A stretch of 48,544 nt of DNA from JAVBJN01 sp031546985 (GTDB taxonomy: Bacteria > Bacteroidota > Bacteroidia > Chitinophagales > Chitinophagaceae): contig JAVBJN010000034.1 in the NCBI GenBank assembly GCA_031546985.1, forward strand, positions 1-48,544, given 5' to 3'. Below are positions 35,588 through 45,000 of the stretch, piece by piece. Under the pieces are notes generated by a model, which made no database searches, was not told the DNA's origin, and saw only the letters and a list, made by a program, of their open reading frames with translations. The position numbers and the translations under genes were made by a program. Numbering within the stretch: position 1 is the stretch's first letter; each line of letters begins with the position of its first letter.

Positions 35588-37018
35588 TTAGGATTGCAAC
35601 ATTTTTTGTGAGAATTTAAGCACAATGAATTCTGCGGGGCGCACCGGAGCTACAGCCACGTATACATTCATATAGCCATTGAGGATATCGTCCTGCGTCA
35701 TGGTTACAGGAAAACCTACCTGCACTTTAAAAGCGTCTTCGGGTTTGGCACCCATCAGCGCGCCATCTCTCCACAGGTTGCTCAGGAAATTCTCGATCAT
35801 CGCTTTCACCTTTACCCAGGTGTTGGCATCGTTGGGTTCAAATACAAAAGTGCCAAGGGCCTTCTGGATGGATTCTTCCATCATATTGAACAGCCTTCTT
35901 ACCGGTATGTAGCGCCATTCGTTGTCGTTACCGGCCAGGGTACGTGCGCCCCAAACCAACAGCCCTTTTCCGGGAAATTCGCGGATGGCATTGATGGATT
36001 TACCGCCGGTTACATCCATGTTAAGCCCGTCGTTCATGTTGTTGTCGATCTTGAAAGTAGGCATCACCACATTGCTTACGCTTACGTTGGCAGGTGCTTT
36101 CCAAACGCCACGGGTACGATCTACAAAGCAATACAGACCCGCCATAGCCGGAGAAGGAGGCAGCAGCACCCTTTGCTGGCGCAGCAGGCTCAGAATATTG
36201 TTGTATACGGTAGGATACGCGTCGCGGATCTTGGGTGTGCCCGCTGCACCGGTAAGGTCGTCGAAGGTTTTGCTCTTAAACGGATTGTCGGAGTCGGCGG
36301 TAAACTTGATGCTCTTATCGCTTACGATAAAGTTCATGGTTGTTAGCAGCCACGGGAAGTAAGCAGCCACGTATTTCAGGTTGTTGACACCTGTGTTGTC
36401 GTCGCGGAATTTTTTGATCTGCGCATTGGCATCCAGCGCTTTTACTTTAAAGCCCAGGTTTACATCAATAATACCGAAACGGTCTTTTTTATCGCCTACC
36501 TGGTTAAAGATTTTGGTGAGTACGGTTTTGTAATCCGCATCGGCCAGCAGGCCCGACTCCGGCACCACAATAATAGTAGGCTCATCATAAGGCGCTACTG
36601 CATCTACACCCAGGGCAAGCGGAGAAGGGGTTACATTGCCGGAACTCATGAGTCCTACGGAAACGATGTAACATTTACCGCCACCATTGGCAAAGTAGTG
36701 CTGCAGACTGTAATACAGGTTATGGAAAGTGGCCGCGCTGGCATCTGGCTGGGCAGTCTGCGTGATCTCTGCCGCGCCGGTAACCGCGTCGAGTTTTACT
36801 TTAAAGGTGAAAGATTCGGCAGTGGTAGTGCCAAACATAGCTTCGTATTCCGACAGCGAATTGATTAAAAACGCTTTCGGATCTGTTGCATCGTACCCGG
36901 CGGGTACTTTTTCCGTGAAGCCCACAAAAGCCGGAATGGCGGTTTCTACCGGCACTACCGAGGGCGGAAATACATTGATTTCTTCAACATAGACACCGGG
37001 TGTTCTGTACGTTGCCAT
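35588..37018 (-). CDS. Contractile tail sheath protein (Afp2/3-like)
   Basis: This is a 476-residue protein. The N-terminus MATYRTPGVYVEEINVFPPSVVPVETAIPAFVGFTEK carries the extended arm of phage and CIS sheaths. The C-terminal part includes GVWKAPANV, IREFPGKGLLVWGARTL, WRYIPVRRLFNMMEESIQKAL and FRVQVGFPVTMTQDDILNG-like sequence (AFKVQVGFPVTM), with the last strand VAVAPVRPAEFIVLKFSQKM for subunit linkage. It contracts to push the tube. Afp carries three sheath paralogues, but here there is one only. It is the second gene of the operon, 67 nt downstream of the cap gene. Confidence 0.95.
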   Translation of the reverse strand: MATYRTPGVYVEEINVFPPSVVPVETAIPAFVGFTEKVPAGYDATDPKAFLINSLSEYEAMFGTTTAESFTFKVKLDAVTGAAEITQTAQPDASAATFHNLYYSLQHYFANGGGKCYIVSVGLMSSGNVTPSPLALGVDAVAPYDEPTIIVVPESGLLADADYKTVLTKIFNQVGDKKDRFGIIDVNLGFKVKALDANAQIKKFRDDNTGVNNLKYVAAYFPWLLTTMNFIVSDKSIKFTADSDNPFKSKTFDDLTGAAGTPKIRDAYPTVYNNILSLLRQQRVLLPPSPAMAGLYCFVDRTRGVWKAPANVSVSNVVMPTFKIDNNMNDGLNMDVTGGKSINAIREFPGKGLLVWGARTLAGNDNEWRYIPVRRLFNMMEESIQKALGTFVFEPNDANTWVKVKAMIENFLSNLWRDGALMGAKPEDAFKVQVGFPVTMTQDDILNGYMNVYVAVAPVRPAEFIVLKFSQKMLQS

Positions 37019-37085
37019 AGGTGTGATTTTTATTTGTTAGGAATGGATTTAAGAATTACTTATTGGCTGATAGCTTTTAGCTTAT

Positions 37086-37712
37086 TTATGATACCGTGTC
37101 AGGCTTCACTTTTATGCCTTCGTTTACATCCGTACTGTCTTTGCGCAGGAATATTTCTTCAATCATTGGTCCTTCAATCGTTGTATTCTGATCTACCATT
37201 ACCACTCTTACCTTGTACAAAGCCGAAGGAGCCAGTTTACTGCCCGAAATGCTCCAGATATGGTTTAATTGCTCAAACGGCACACTATACAACTCCAGCT
37301 TGAATTCTGTAAACTGCAGTGTGTCGGGATCCTGGATAAAGGCGGGGTAGTCGGCAGCCTGAAACCAGAAATGTTTCTGGAAGCTGAGTAAAATGCGCTC
37401 GAGGTAAAGAATGCCGTTGGTGTAGGTATTGTAGCAGCTGCTTACCAGCACATAAAGGTTAAGGTATATGGGCTGCTCTTTGTAAAAAACCTTGTCGGGT
37501 GCGCTTTGTTTGTACACAAATTCGTTGTTGTTGCGCAGGGTAGGTTCTTCTTCTGTATTGATAAGAGTAATGAAAATACCTTCTTCGTTGTAAGCGTCGG
37601 TACTGGTGTTTTGCAGGGCAATGTTTTCTACCACCACGTTTTTATGCGTGGTCTGTTTAAAAACAATATTCTGCTCGAGATAAAACTTGAGAAATTTTAG
37701 CAGGCTTAACAT
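37086..37712 (-). CDS. DUF4255 tube-cap protein (Afp16/Pvc16-like)
   Basis: This 208-residue protein contains the DUF4255/Pvc16 N-terminal domain: LSLLKFLKFYLEQN, VVVENIALQNTSTDAYNEEGIFITLINTEEEPTLRN, PIYLNLYVLVSSCYN, YLERILLSFQKHFWF, LTFEKLELYSVPFEQLNHIWS-like and a GPMIEEIFLRK end. Pvc16 forms the cap that stops tube and sheath growth at the distal end. It is the first gene of the operon here, while in Afp/PVC it is near the end. Its start (ATG at 37712) is preceded by about 100 nt that contain two tiny open frames and a candidate -7 box (TATCTTTA on the minus strand, 37874-37867). Confidence 0.9.
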   Translation of the reverse strand: MLSLLKFLKFYLEQNIVFKQTTHKNVVVENIALQNTSTDAYNEEGIFITLINTEEEPTLRNNNEFVYKQSAPDKVFYKEQPIYLNLYVLVSSCYNTYTNGILYLERILLSFQKHFWFQAADYPAFIQDPDTLQFTEFKLELYSVPFEQLNHIWSISGSKLAPSALYKVRVVMVDQNTTIEGPMIEEIFLRKDSTDVNEGIKVKPDTVS

Positions 37713-38011
37713 AGTGGTTAAGGTTGAGTCAGGTTAAAATAAATGGAGCCATCGGGTCGGGAAGGCGCATTTACGGGTACTGATCGGGGCCTGCTTTATG
37801 TGGGATGAAGGTGTTCATAGGTCTTTGGTTTTAATAAATCTGGTCTGATCGGTTTCTATACAATATTAAAGATAGAATTTGGTTTTGCAATTGTATATGA
37901 TTGATAATCGGTCAGTTGTATGCTTTGGGTTAGTATTCGGAGCTTTTTGTCTGGTAAATGGCAGAGATGAATGAGTAACTGGAATTTGGTTGCGCGCGGT
38001 GCTGTAAATGC
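37713..38011 (-). other. Leader and promoter region of the eCIS operon
   Basis: Read on the minus strand, a -7-like TATCTTTA lies at 37874-37867 but has no good -33 TTTG. Downstream are two overlapping micro-frames: ATG at 37817 for 15 codons (MNTFIPHKAGPDQYP) and, sharing the TAAATG junction, 13 codons (MRLPDPMAPFILT). They end about 25 nt before the cap gene. No other gene is seen. The micro-frames may be leader peptides or chance. Confidence 0.35.
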
Positions 38012-38038
38012 AAAAACGCCGGCATGGGTGCCGACGTT
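38012..38038 (-). terminator. Intrinsic terminator of the DUF4394 gene
   Basis: On the minus strand AACGTCGGCA pairs with TGCCGGCGTT (38038-38015, one G-U pair, 4-nt loop) and is followed by TTTG. It lies 28 nt after the stop of the DUF4394 gene and insulates the eCIS operon from it. Confidence 0.65.
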
Positions 38039-38065
38039 CTTACCTGGTGATATGGGACTGTTGCT

Positions 38066-39991
38066 TTATTGTTTAATGCCTTTGAAACTGAAACTGCCCG
38101 ATGCGCCGTTTTGCAATTGAAGGGTAAATAATCCGGAAGGTATAGCCGACAGATCTACCCGTATGGTAGTAGCATTGGCGGGAACAGCGAAACGCATTAA
38201 TTGCCTTCCTGTGGCATCATACACTTCGGCTGTTGTGGCCTGGGCAAGCGGTTGGGGTAGCATGATGGTAAGCACATCTTTTACAGGGTTGGGGTAAGCA
38301 GAAAGGGAAGGCCGGGCATTAACGCTGGTTAAACCGGCTGGCATAGTATGGGTGTAGCGCAATTGTACCGCAATATCGGCTACCTGTATGCCGTAGCCCA
38401 CAGTGCCAATGGCCATGAGATTGCCGGCAGAGTCGAGTGTGTAAAGTGAGTCGTTCATACTGCTGCCGGTATTGGCTGCCAGGTAACCCCAGTTGCTGTG
38501 CGATACAGAGTCGAAATAAAAGTCCATGGAATTGGTAAGGTCTGCCAGGTTAAAAGGAAGCACATTGGTGAGCATGGTATTTAAAGTGCCGTTGTTGGGC
38601 GGGTTAATATTGATGTAATCCTGCAAAGAATCATCAATGCCGTAGAGAACGGTAGTAGCAGCACCTGGGTAACTGTTAATGTAGGCCAGGGTGCCCACTC
38701 TGGGCATCAGGCCAGCATTAATATCGCTAAGGGCATAACTCAGCGACATATCGGTAGCTACAATACTGCCATCATTGGGGTTGAGGCGGTAATTCATATT
38801 GCTGCCGCCGGTAACCCGTATGCGGTCTACGGTTGGGTTAAAGTCGAAGGTAACAGCAGTGCTGCCCAATGCCAGTTTGCCGGGCGCGGCGTTAATAGGC
38901 GTAGCCACTGCCGTGGCAGGATCGATGCGGTATACCTGGTAGCCGGAGTCGGCAGGGTTGTAACCCAGAGCGTACAGCATCCTATCGGCAGGTCTCACAT
39001 CCATACCGCGAATCGTTTGCCCGGCGGTAACACCCGTAATGGCTTGCAGGCTGCGAATAAGCTCCGGGGTATCGGTATCGAAAGTAATGAGGCTGCGGTT
39101 GGTTTTGGTAATGCCATACACCAGTTGCCCGGTAACGTTGGCAGGCAGGGTGCGGTCTATTTCTACCGCAATGGCTTTTACAGAGATGCCCAGCAGGCCA
39201 ATCATGCCTATGTTGGAAACCGCGCCTGTAGCCAGGTTTACGGTGTATAAATGATCGTTGTTACTGGTGCCTGTGTTGGCGGCAATATAGGCTACATTGG
39301 TGTGGGTGGCAGGATTAAACCATATGTCCATATCTATACTGGGGTCGGCAATGTTTACCACAATGCCGCTGCTGCCAATGGTATTGAGCGTGCCGGCATT
39401 GGGTGGTACCTGGGTAGTGAGCATATTGAGCAGCTGGTCGTAATCGTACAGGGTGGTGGTTTCGCTGCCAATATAACTGTTGGTATAAGCACAGGCGCCG
39501 ATGGTAGGTATATTGGCCTGGTTGGGATCGCCCACGGCAAAGTTTATATCTGCATCCGTAGCGGCCACTGTGCCTGTGATGGGATTGAGCCGGTAATTCT
39601 TTTTATTGGCGCCTACAACCCGTATGCGATCTACCGTAGGGTTAAAATCAAAAGCGATGGAGCCGGTGCCCAGGTTAAGCAAAATAGGTACGGTATTAAT
39701 GGGCGTAGCTACACCGGTATTGGTATTAATCGTATACAGCTGAGAGTTGCCGTTGGAAACATCGTAGCCTAATGCAAACAGTTCTCCGGTAAGCGGCCGG
39801 AAATCGATTCCTTTTACGGTTTGCCCCACACTAATGCCAATAATGGGGTAAATAATGGAGGTTGCCCCGGGCAGGGCAGGATCGGAAATGGAGAATAGTT
39901 TATCGTCTGACGTGACCCCATAAATGGTTTGGGCCTGTGTGGTGGCCGCTGTTAGGACAAACAGGAAGGCCAGGAAGTAGCTTTTTTTCAT
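38066..39991 (-). CDS. Exported protein with two DUF4394 domains and T9SS sorting domain
   Basis: This 641-residue protein has a signal peptide (residues 1-20, ending TTQAQ). Two DUF4394 domains follow (about 21-285 and 290-545), each containing GxTVKGxDxRP or GQTIRGMDVRP, LYALGY, an NPTVDRIRV / YRLNP pair and an AANTG motif, so the protein arose by internal duplication. Residues about 565-641 form a type A T9SS C-terminal sorting domain (SAYPNPVKDVLTIM, YDATGRQL, IPSGLFTLQL). It should be secreted and possibly attached to the cell surface by the type IX system. DUF4394 is predicted to fold as a beta-propeller with unknown ligand. Confidence 0.88.
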   Translation of the reverse strand: MKKSYFLAFLFVLTAATTQAQTIYGVTSDDKLFSISDPALPGATSIIYPIIGISVGQTVKGIDFRPLTGELFALGYDVSNGNSQLYTINTNTGVATPINTVPILLNLGTGSIAFDFNPTVDRIRVVGANKKNYRLNPITGTVAATDADINFAVGDPNQANIPTIGACAYTNSYIGSETTTLYDYDQLLNMLTTQVPPNAGTLNTIGSSGIVVNIADPSIDMDIWFNPATHTNVAYIAANTGTSNNDHLYTVNLATGAVSNIGMIGLLGISVKAIAVEIDRTLPANVTGQLVYGITKTNRSLITFDTDTPELIRSLQAITGVTAGQTIRGMDVRPADRMLYALGYNPADSGYQVYRIDPATAVATPINAAPGKLALGSTAVTFDFNPTVDRIRVTGGSNMNYRLNPNDGSIVATDMSLSYALSDINAGLMPRVGTLAYINSYPGAATTVLYGIDDSLQDYININPPNNGTLNTMLTNVLPFNLADLTNSMDFYFDSVSHSNWGYLAANTGSSMNDSLYTLDSAGNLMAIGTVGYGIQVADIAVQLRYTHTMPAGLTSVNARPSLSAYPNPVKDVLTIMLPQPLAQATTAEVYDATGRQLMRFAVPANATTIRVDLSAIPSGLFTLQLQNGASGSFSFKGIKQ

Positions 39992-40159
39992 AAAGTAGTT
40001 TTAAGTTGTTGGTAGTATATACGCAGGAAGACGGGAAAAGGATTACAGGTATAAATATAATTTAAAATTTGCATATTAAGCGCTCTGCCGCGCCAGGCTG
40101 GAAAACCGGGTTTCCGAAGTGGATGAAATGCTTTATTTTAGCCGCTTCAAATCCTGAAC

Positions 40160-41788
40160 ATGAATCTTGAATTCAATAAAAATGAGGACGGCATGCGCCT
40201 GCTCACCAGCCAGATGAAACAACGCTTTGCGGAAATTGAACTGGGTGGCGGTAAAAAGAATCTTCAGAAAGTAAAAGACAAAGGAAAGCTCACGCCCCGT
40301 GAGCGTATTCAATACCTGATCGATAAAAATTCCGAGTTTGTAGAAATCGGCGCTTTTACCGGTTATGATATGTATAAAGAGCATGGCGGTTGCCCGGCGG
40401 GTGGTACGGTAGCTGGTATGGGCTATGTAGCCGGCCGCCAGTGCATGATTGTGGCCAATGATATGACGGTGAAAGCCGGCGCGTGGTTCCCGATCACTGC
40501 CAAGAAAAACCTGCGCCTGCAAGAGATCGCGATGGAAAACCGCCTGCCGGTGATCTACCTGGTAGACAGCGCGGGCGTGTACCTGCCTATGCAGGACGAG
40601 ATTTTTCCGGATAAAGAACATTTTGGCCGCATGTTCCGCAACAACGCAGTGATGAGCAGCATGGGCATTACCCAGATTGCTGCCGTTATGGGCAGTTGCG
40701 TAGCGGGTGGGGCATACCTGCCTATCATGAGCGACGAAACGCTGATGGTAGAGGGTAATGGTTCTATCTTCCTGGCAGGTCCGTATTTGGTAAAAGCCGC
40801 AATTGGCGAGGATGTAGACATTCAAACGCTGGGCGGTGCCAAAACGCATACCGAAATAAGCGGTATTGCCGATTATAAATTTGATACCGATGAGGAGTGC
40901 CTGGATCAGGTGCGCCGCATTATGGATAAAATTGGCGCTTACGAAAAAGCGGGTTTCGACAGGGCTACGCCTGCCGCACCTGCCAAAGATCCTAAAGAAA
41001 TACTGGGTATTGTAAATCCCGAAAACGCCAAGCCTTACGATATAGTAGAGGTAATTGAGCGTATGGTAGACAATAGCGAATTTGACCAGTTTAAAGAAGA
41101 CTACGGTAAAACCATCGTTTGTGGTTATGCCCGTATCGACGGCTGGGCAGTGGGTATTGTAGCCAACCAGCGCAAGATTATCAAAAGCGGTAAAGGCGAA
41201 ATGCAGCTGGGCGGCGTGATCTACAACGACAGCGCCGATAAAGCTGCGCGTTTTATCATGAACTGCAACCAGAAGAAAATTCCTTTGGTTTTTCTGCAGG
41301 ATGTAACCGGGTTTATGGTAGGTAGCCGCAGCGAACATTCGGGCATAATTAAGGATGGCGCTAAACTGGTAAATGCGGTGTCTAACTCTGTAGTACCTAA
41401 GATCACCATCATTATTGGCAACAGCTATGGCGCGGGTAACTACGCTATGTGCGGTAAGGCTTACGATCCGCGTTTTATTTATGCGTGGCCTAATGCCAAG
41501 ATCGCGGTAATGGGCGGCGAGCAAGCCGCAAAAACCCTGCTGCAGATCCAGGTGGCTGCTATGAAATCGAAAGGTGAGGAAATACACCCGGATGAGGAAA
41601 AACGTATGCTCGATGAAATCATTGACCGCTACAGCAAGCAAACCTCTGCATACTACGCTGCTGCCCGCCTTTGGGTAGATGATATTATTGATCCGCTGGA
41701 TACACGCCGTCGTATTTCAGAAGGCATTCACGCTGCCAACCATGCTCCGATCGAGAAGAGCTTTAAGGTGGGTGTGTTTCAGGTGTAA
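40160..41788 (+). CDS. Acyl-CoA carboxylase carboxyltransferase (beta) subunit, MCC-B-like
   Basis: This 542-residue carboxyltransferase is of the crotonase-like two-domain type. The N-half has LTPRERIQYLIDKNS, FTGYDMYKEHGG, VANDMTVKAG and the acyl-CoA site AGGAYLPIMSDETLMV / IFLAGPYLVKAAIGEDVD. The C-half has ADKAARFIMNCNQKKIPLVFLQDVTGFMVG, GAKLVNAVSNS and GNSYGAGNYAMCGKAYDP. Residues around the acyl site resemble methylcrotonyl-CoA carboxylase beta more than propionyl-CoA carboxylase, so leucine degradation is plausible. No biotin carboxylase (alpha) gene lies nearby, so the partner must be encoded elsewhere. A strong terminator follows. Confidence 0.9.
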   Translation: MNLEFNKNEDGMRLLTSQMKQRFAEIELGGGKKNLQKVKDKGKLTPRERIQYLIDKNSEFVEIGAFTGYDMYKEHGGCPAGGTVAGMGYVAGRQCMIVANDMTVKAGAWFPITAKKNLRLQEIAMENRLPVIYLVDSAGVYLPMQDEIFPDKEHFGRMFRNNAVMSSMGITQIAAVMGSCVAGGAYLPIMSDETLMVEGNGSIFLAGPYLVKAAIGEDVDIQTLGGAKTHTEISGIADYKFDTDEECLDQVRRIMDKIGAYEKAGFDRATPAAPAKDPKEILGIVNPENAKPYDIVEVIERMVDNSEFDQFKEDYGKTIVCGYARIDGWAVGIVANQRKIIKSGKGEMQLGGVIYNDSADKAARFIMNCNQKKIPLVFLQDVTGFMVGSRSEHSGIIKDGAKLVNAVSNSVVPKITIIIGNSYGAGNYAMCGKAYDPRFIYAWPNAKIAVMGGEQAAKTLLQIQVAAMKSKGEEIHPDEEKRMLDEIIDRYSKQTSAYYAAARLWVDDIIDPLDTRRRISEGIHAANHAPIEKSFKVGVFQV

Positions 41789-41805
41789 GTTTATACGAAA
41801 AACAT

Positions 41806-41844
41806 AAAAAATCCCCGGCTCCTTCCAGAGCCGGGGATTTTTTT
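41806..41844. terminator. Perfect 15-bp hairpin terminator
   Basis: AAAAAATCCCCGGCT (41806-41820) pairs exactly with AGCCGGGGATTTTTT (41829-41843) around an 8-nt loop. It ends the carboxylase transcript and, with A/T runs on both sides, separates it from the CRISPR locus in both directions. Confidence 0.85.
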
Positions 41845-41889
41845 CATGCTTTAAAAAGACTTTTTCATCTTTTTTTTCAAAAAACCGTG

Positions 41890-41921
41890 TTTTAACGGTA
41901 TAGATAAAGTAAATACTTTTA
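41890..41921 (+). promoter_or_regulatory. Candidate cas9 promoter (near-consensus)
   Basis: TTTT (41890-41893), 20 nt, then TACTTTTA (41914-41921): each box differs at one position from TTTG / TAnnTTTG. Transcription from here would start near 41928 and cover the region antisense to the tracrRNA before reaching cas9 at 42082. Confidence 0.4.
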
Positions 41922-41965
41922 TAACTTAACTATATCAAATTGTAACATAGCCGAAAAGTAGGGGC

Positions 41966-42060
41966 AAAAAAAATGCCCCGTTGAACGACGAGGCAGCGTA
42001 ATGTTTTCACAACGGAATAATCCTTATTGTGATTTGCTTTCAAAGATGAAGGTAAATCTT
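41966..42060 (-). ncRNA. tracrRNA
   Basis: The minus strand carries an anti-repeat: at 42043-42026 it reads TTGAAAGCAAATCACAAT, complementary to the first 18 nt of the CRISPR repeat in crRNA sense at 17 positions plus one G-U pair. Then come AAGGATTATTCC (a small GGA/TCC nexus hairpin) and GTTGTGAAAACATT. The molecule ends in GCCTCGT / ACGGGGC (41994-41988 with 41981-41975) followed by eight T (41973-41966), a Rho-independent terminator. This layout is typical of Bacteroidota type II-C tracrRNAs. The 5' end is not determined. It overlaps the 5' leader of cas9 in antisense. Confidence 0.9.
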
Positions 42061-42081
42061 TTTTTAGAAACCAAAGAAACT

Positions 42082-45000
42082 ATGAAAAATATTTTAGGAC
42101 TTGATTTAGGAACTAATTCAATTGGTTGGGCATTGATCAGCCAAAATTTTGGGGCAAAAGAAGGTCGTATTATTGGTATGGGGAGTAGAATAATCCCGAT
42201 GAGCCAGGATGTTCTGGGAAATTTCGATAGTGGGGTTTCTGTTTCTCAAACGGCGGAACGTACCCGATTTAGAAGCATAAGGAGGTTGAGAGAAAGACAT
42301 CTCTTGCGAAGGGAGCGTTTGCACCGGGTTTTAAATATTCTGGATTTTTTACCTTCTCATTATGCCGATCAGATTGACTTCGATAAAAGATTGGGCCAAT
42401 TTTTACCAGGCAAAGAACCCAAACTGGCATACAATCTTACTCAGGATTTTCTTTTCAAGAAGTCTTTCGAAGAAATGTTGAAAGATTTTGCATCTGCCCA
42501 GCCGCATTTAGTAGCACATGGACGAAAGATTCCTTACGATTGGACGATCTATTGGTTACGAAAAAAAGCATTGACACAAAAAATTGAAAAAGAAGAGCTG
42601 GCCTGGTTGCTGTTAAATTTTAATCAAAAACGGGGTTATTATCAATTGCGTGGTGAAGAAGAGGAAGAGCATCCTAATAAATTAACAGAATTTCATTCTT
42701 TGGTGGTTGCTGATGTTGTTGCCGATGAGCGGCAAAAGGGAAAAGATGAGATATGGTATAGTGTTGTTCTGGAAAATGGCTGGGTGTATAGAAGAGCAAG
42801 TAAATTTCCATTGTTTGAATGGAAAGGAAAAACTAAAGAATTTGTAGTAACCACAGATCTTAATGATGATGGTACAATAAAGATGGATAAAGAAGGGAAT
42901 GAAAAGCGCTCTTTTAGGGCCCCTTCAGAGAATGACTGGACCTTAGTAAAAACTAAAACCGAGCAAACAATAGATAAAAGCGGTAAAACTGTTGGCGCAT
43001 ACATTTATGATACTTTATTACAAAATCCATCACAAAAAATAAACGGGAAACTGGTAAGGGTTGTAGAACGGAAATTCTATAAAGAAGAATTGTTACAAAT
43101 TTTAATAGCCCAACAAAAATTTCATCCGGAGCTGCAAGATGCTGTTTTATATAAAGCCTGTATAACAGAACTGTATGAAAACAACGAAGCGCACCGGAAT
43201 AGTATTGCGCAAAAAGATTTTGTACACTTATTTCTGAACGATATTATTTTTTATCAGCGACCATTAAAAAGTAAAACATCGCAGATTGGTGATTGTCGCT
43301 ATGAAGTAAAACAATACAAAGACAAAGCAGGAGCTATACAAACAGCACCGGTTAAATGCATTGCCAAATCGCATCCATTGTTTCAGGAGTTTCGACTTTG
43401 GCAATGGATCCGGAATTTGCACATATACAATAGAGAAAACGATCAAACCCCGGTTACAGATGAGTTTTTAAAAAATGAAACGGACTATGTTCAACTTTTT
43501 GATTTTTTAAATGAAAGAAAGGAAATTACGCAGGATGTATTGATAAAATACCTGCTGGAGCCTCAGAAGTTAAAAGCTAAAGCACTAGCTGAGATGGTCT
43601 CCCGATACCGGTGGAATTATATTGATGATAAGGAAAAGAAATATCCTTGTAATGAAACCAGAAGCCAGATCGTAGCGAGGCTTGAAAAATGTAAAAACAT
43701 CCCAGTCGGGTTCCTTACAAAAGAAAAAGAAGAGCAGCTATGGCACATTCTATATTCTGTTAGTGATAAAATTGAGATCGCTAAAGCATTAGAAACTTTT
43801 GCCGGAAGAAATAACCTCGGAGACGATTTCGTAGCGCAGTTCAAAAAATTTCCTCCTTATAAAAATGAATATGGAAGTTACTCTGCGAAAGCAATAAAGA
43901 AATTATTACCCTTAATGAGAATGGGTAAATATTGGTCTGAAGATGCAATATCATTAGGTACTCAAGATAGGATTAACAAAATACTTACTGGTGAATATGA
44001 TGAGAATATTCAGGATCGCGTTAGACAGAAAGCCATTCTCTTATCAGACATAAGTCATTTTAGGGCTTTGCCATTATGGTTGGCCAGCTACGTTGTGTAC
44101 GATCGTCATTCAGAAGAAGGTAGTTTGGAAAAATGGATTACTCCGGAAGATTTAAATCGCTTCCTGAGTGAATTTAAGCAGCATAGTTTGCGGAATCCTA
44201 TTGTAGAGCAGGTTATATTGGAAACGCTGAGGACCGTTCGGGATATCTGGCAGACCTACGGCGATGGACAGGAGGATTTTTTTGACGAAATCCATATCGA
44301 ATTGGGTCGTGAAATGAAGAATCCGGCTGATAAGCGAAAATATATAACTGAAAAAAATAACGAGAACGAGAATACGAATTTGCGCATTAAGGCTTTATTA
44401 ATGGAGTTGTTGAATGATGGTGATGTTGCAAATGTGCGACCATATTCGCCGGGCCAGCAAGAGATTCTTAAGATATATGAGGATGGCGCGTTAAATTCTT
44501 CTGGTGATGTTCCTGATGATATTTTGAAAATTAGTAAAGCTGCGCAACCTACTAAAAGCGAACTGATACGATATAGACTTTGGTTGGAACAACGGTACCG
44601 GTCTCCTTATACCGGAGAAGTAATACCATTGAACCTGTTATTTACACCAGCATACGAAATAGAGCATATCATTCCGCAAAGCCGTTTTTTTGATGATTCT
44701 TTTAATAATAAAGTGATCTGCGAGGCCGAAGTCAACAAATTGAAGGATAACAGATTGGGTTTAGAGTTTATCCAAAGTTGTGGAACACAGAAAATACAGG
44801 TTGGTTTAGGGAAAACCGTAGATGTGCTATCTGAAAAAACATATGAAGCGTTTGTAAAAAACAATTACCATCCCAGAAGTGGAAAAAGGAAGCTATTGCT
44901 ACTTACTGATGTGCCTGAGAAAATGATAGAAAGGCAAATGAATGATACCAGGTACATTAGTAAAGAGGTGAAAAATCTATTGTCAAAACTTGTTAGGAGA

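Noticed and set aside
17045..37712. Interpretation as a type VI secretion system or a prophage
   Set aside because: There are no TssJ/L/M membrane-complex or ClpV-type genes, and no capsid, portal, terminase or integrase. DUF4255, DUF5908, CIS tape measure and Afp15-type ATPase point to an eCIS.
40133..41641. 502-codon minus-strand frame opposite the carboxylase gene
   Set aside because: It is antisense to a gene with clear homology. The translation has no domain and arises from codon bias.
42019..42052. Repeat-type promoter retained in the tracrRNA anti-repeat for cas9
   Set aside because: The TTTG of the repeat is kept on the plus strand, but the nearest TA-box (TAAATCTT) is only 16 nt away and poorly matched.
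42001..42081. Longer N-terminus for Cas9 from the in-frame ATG at 42001
   Set aside because: These 27 codons coincide with the tracrRNA nexus and anti-repeat on the other strand and have no Cas9 similarity. MKNILGLDLGTNS at 42082 is the canonical start.
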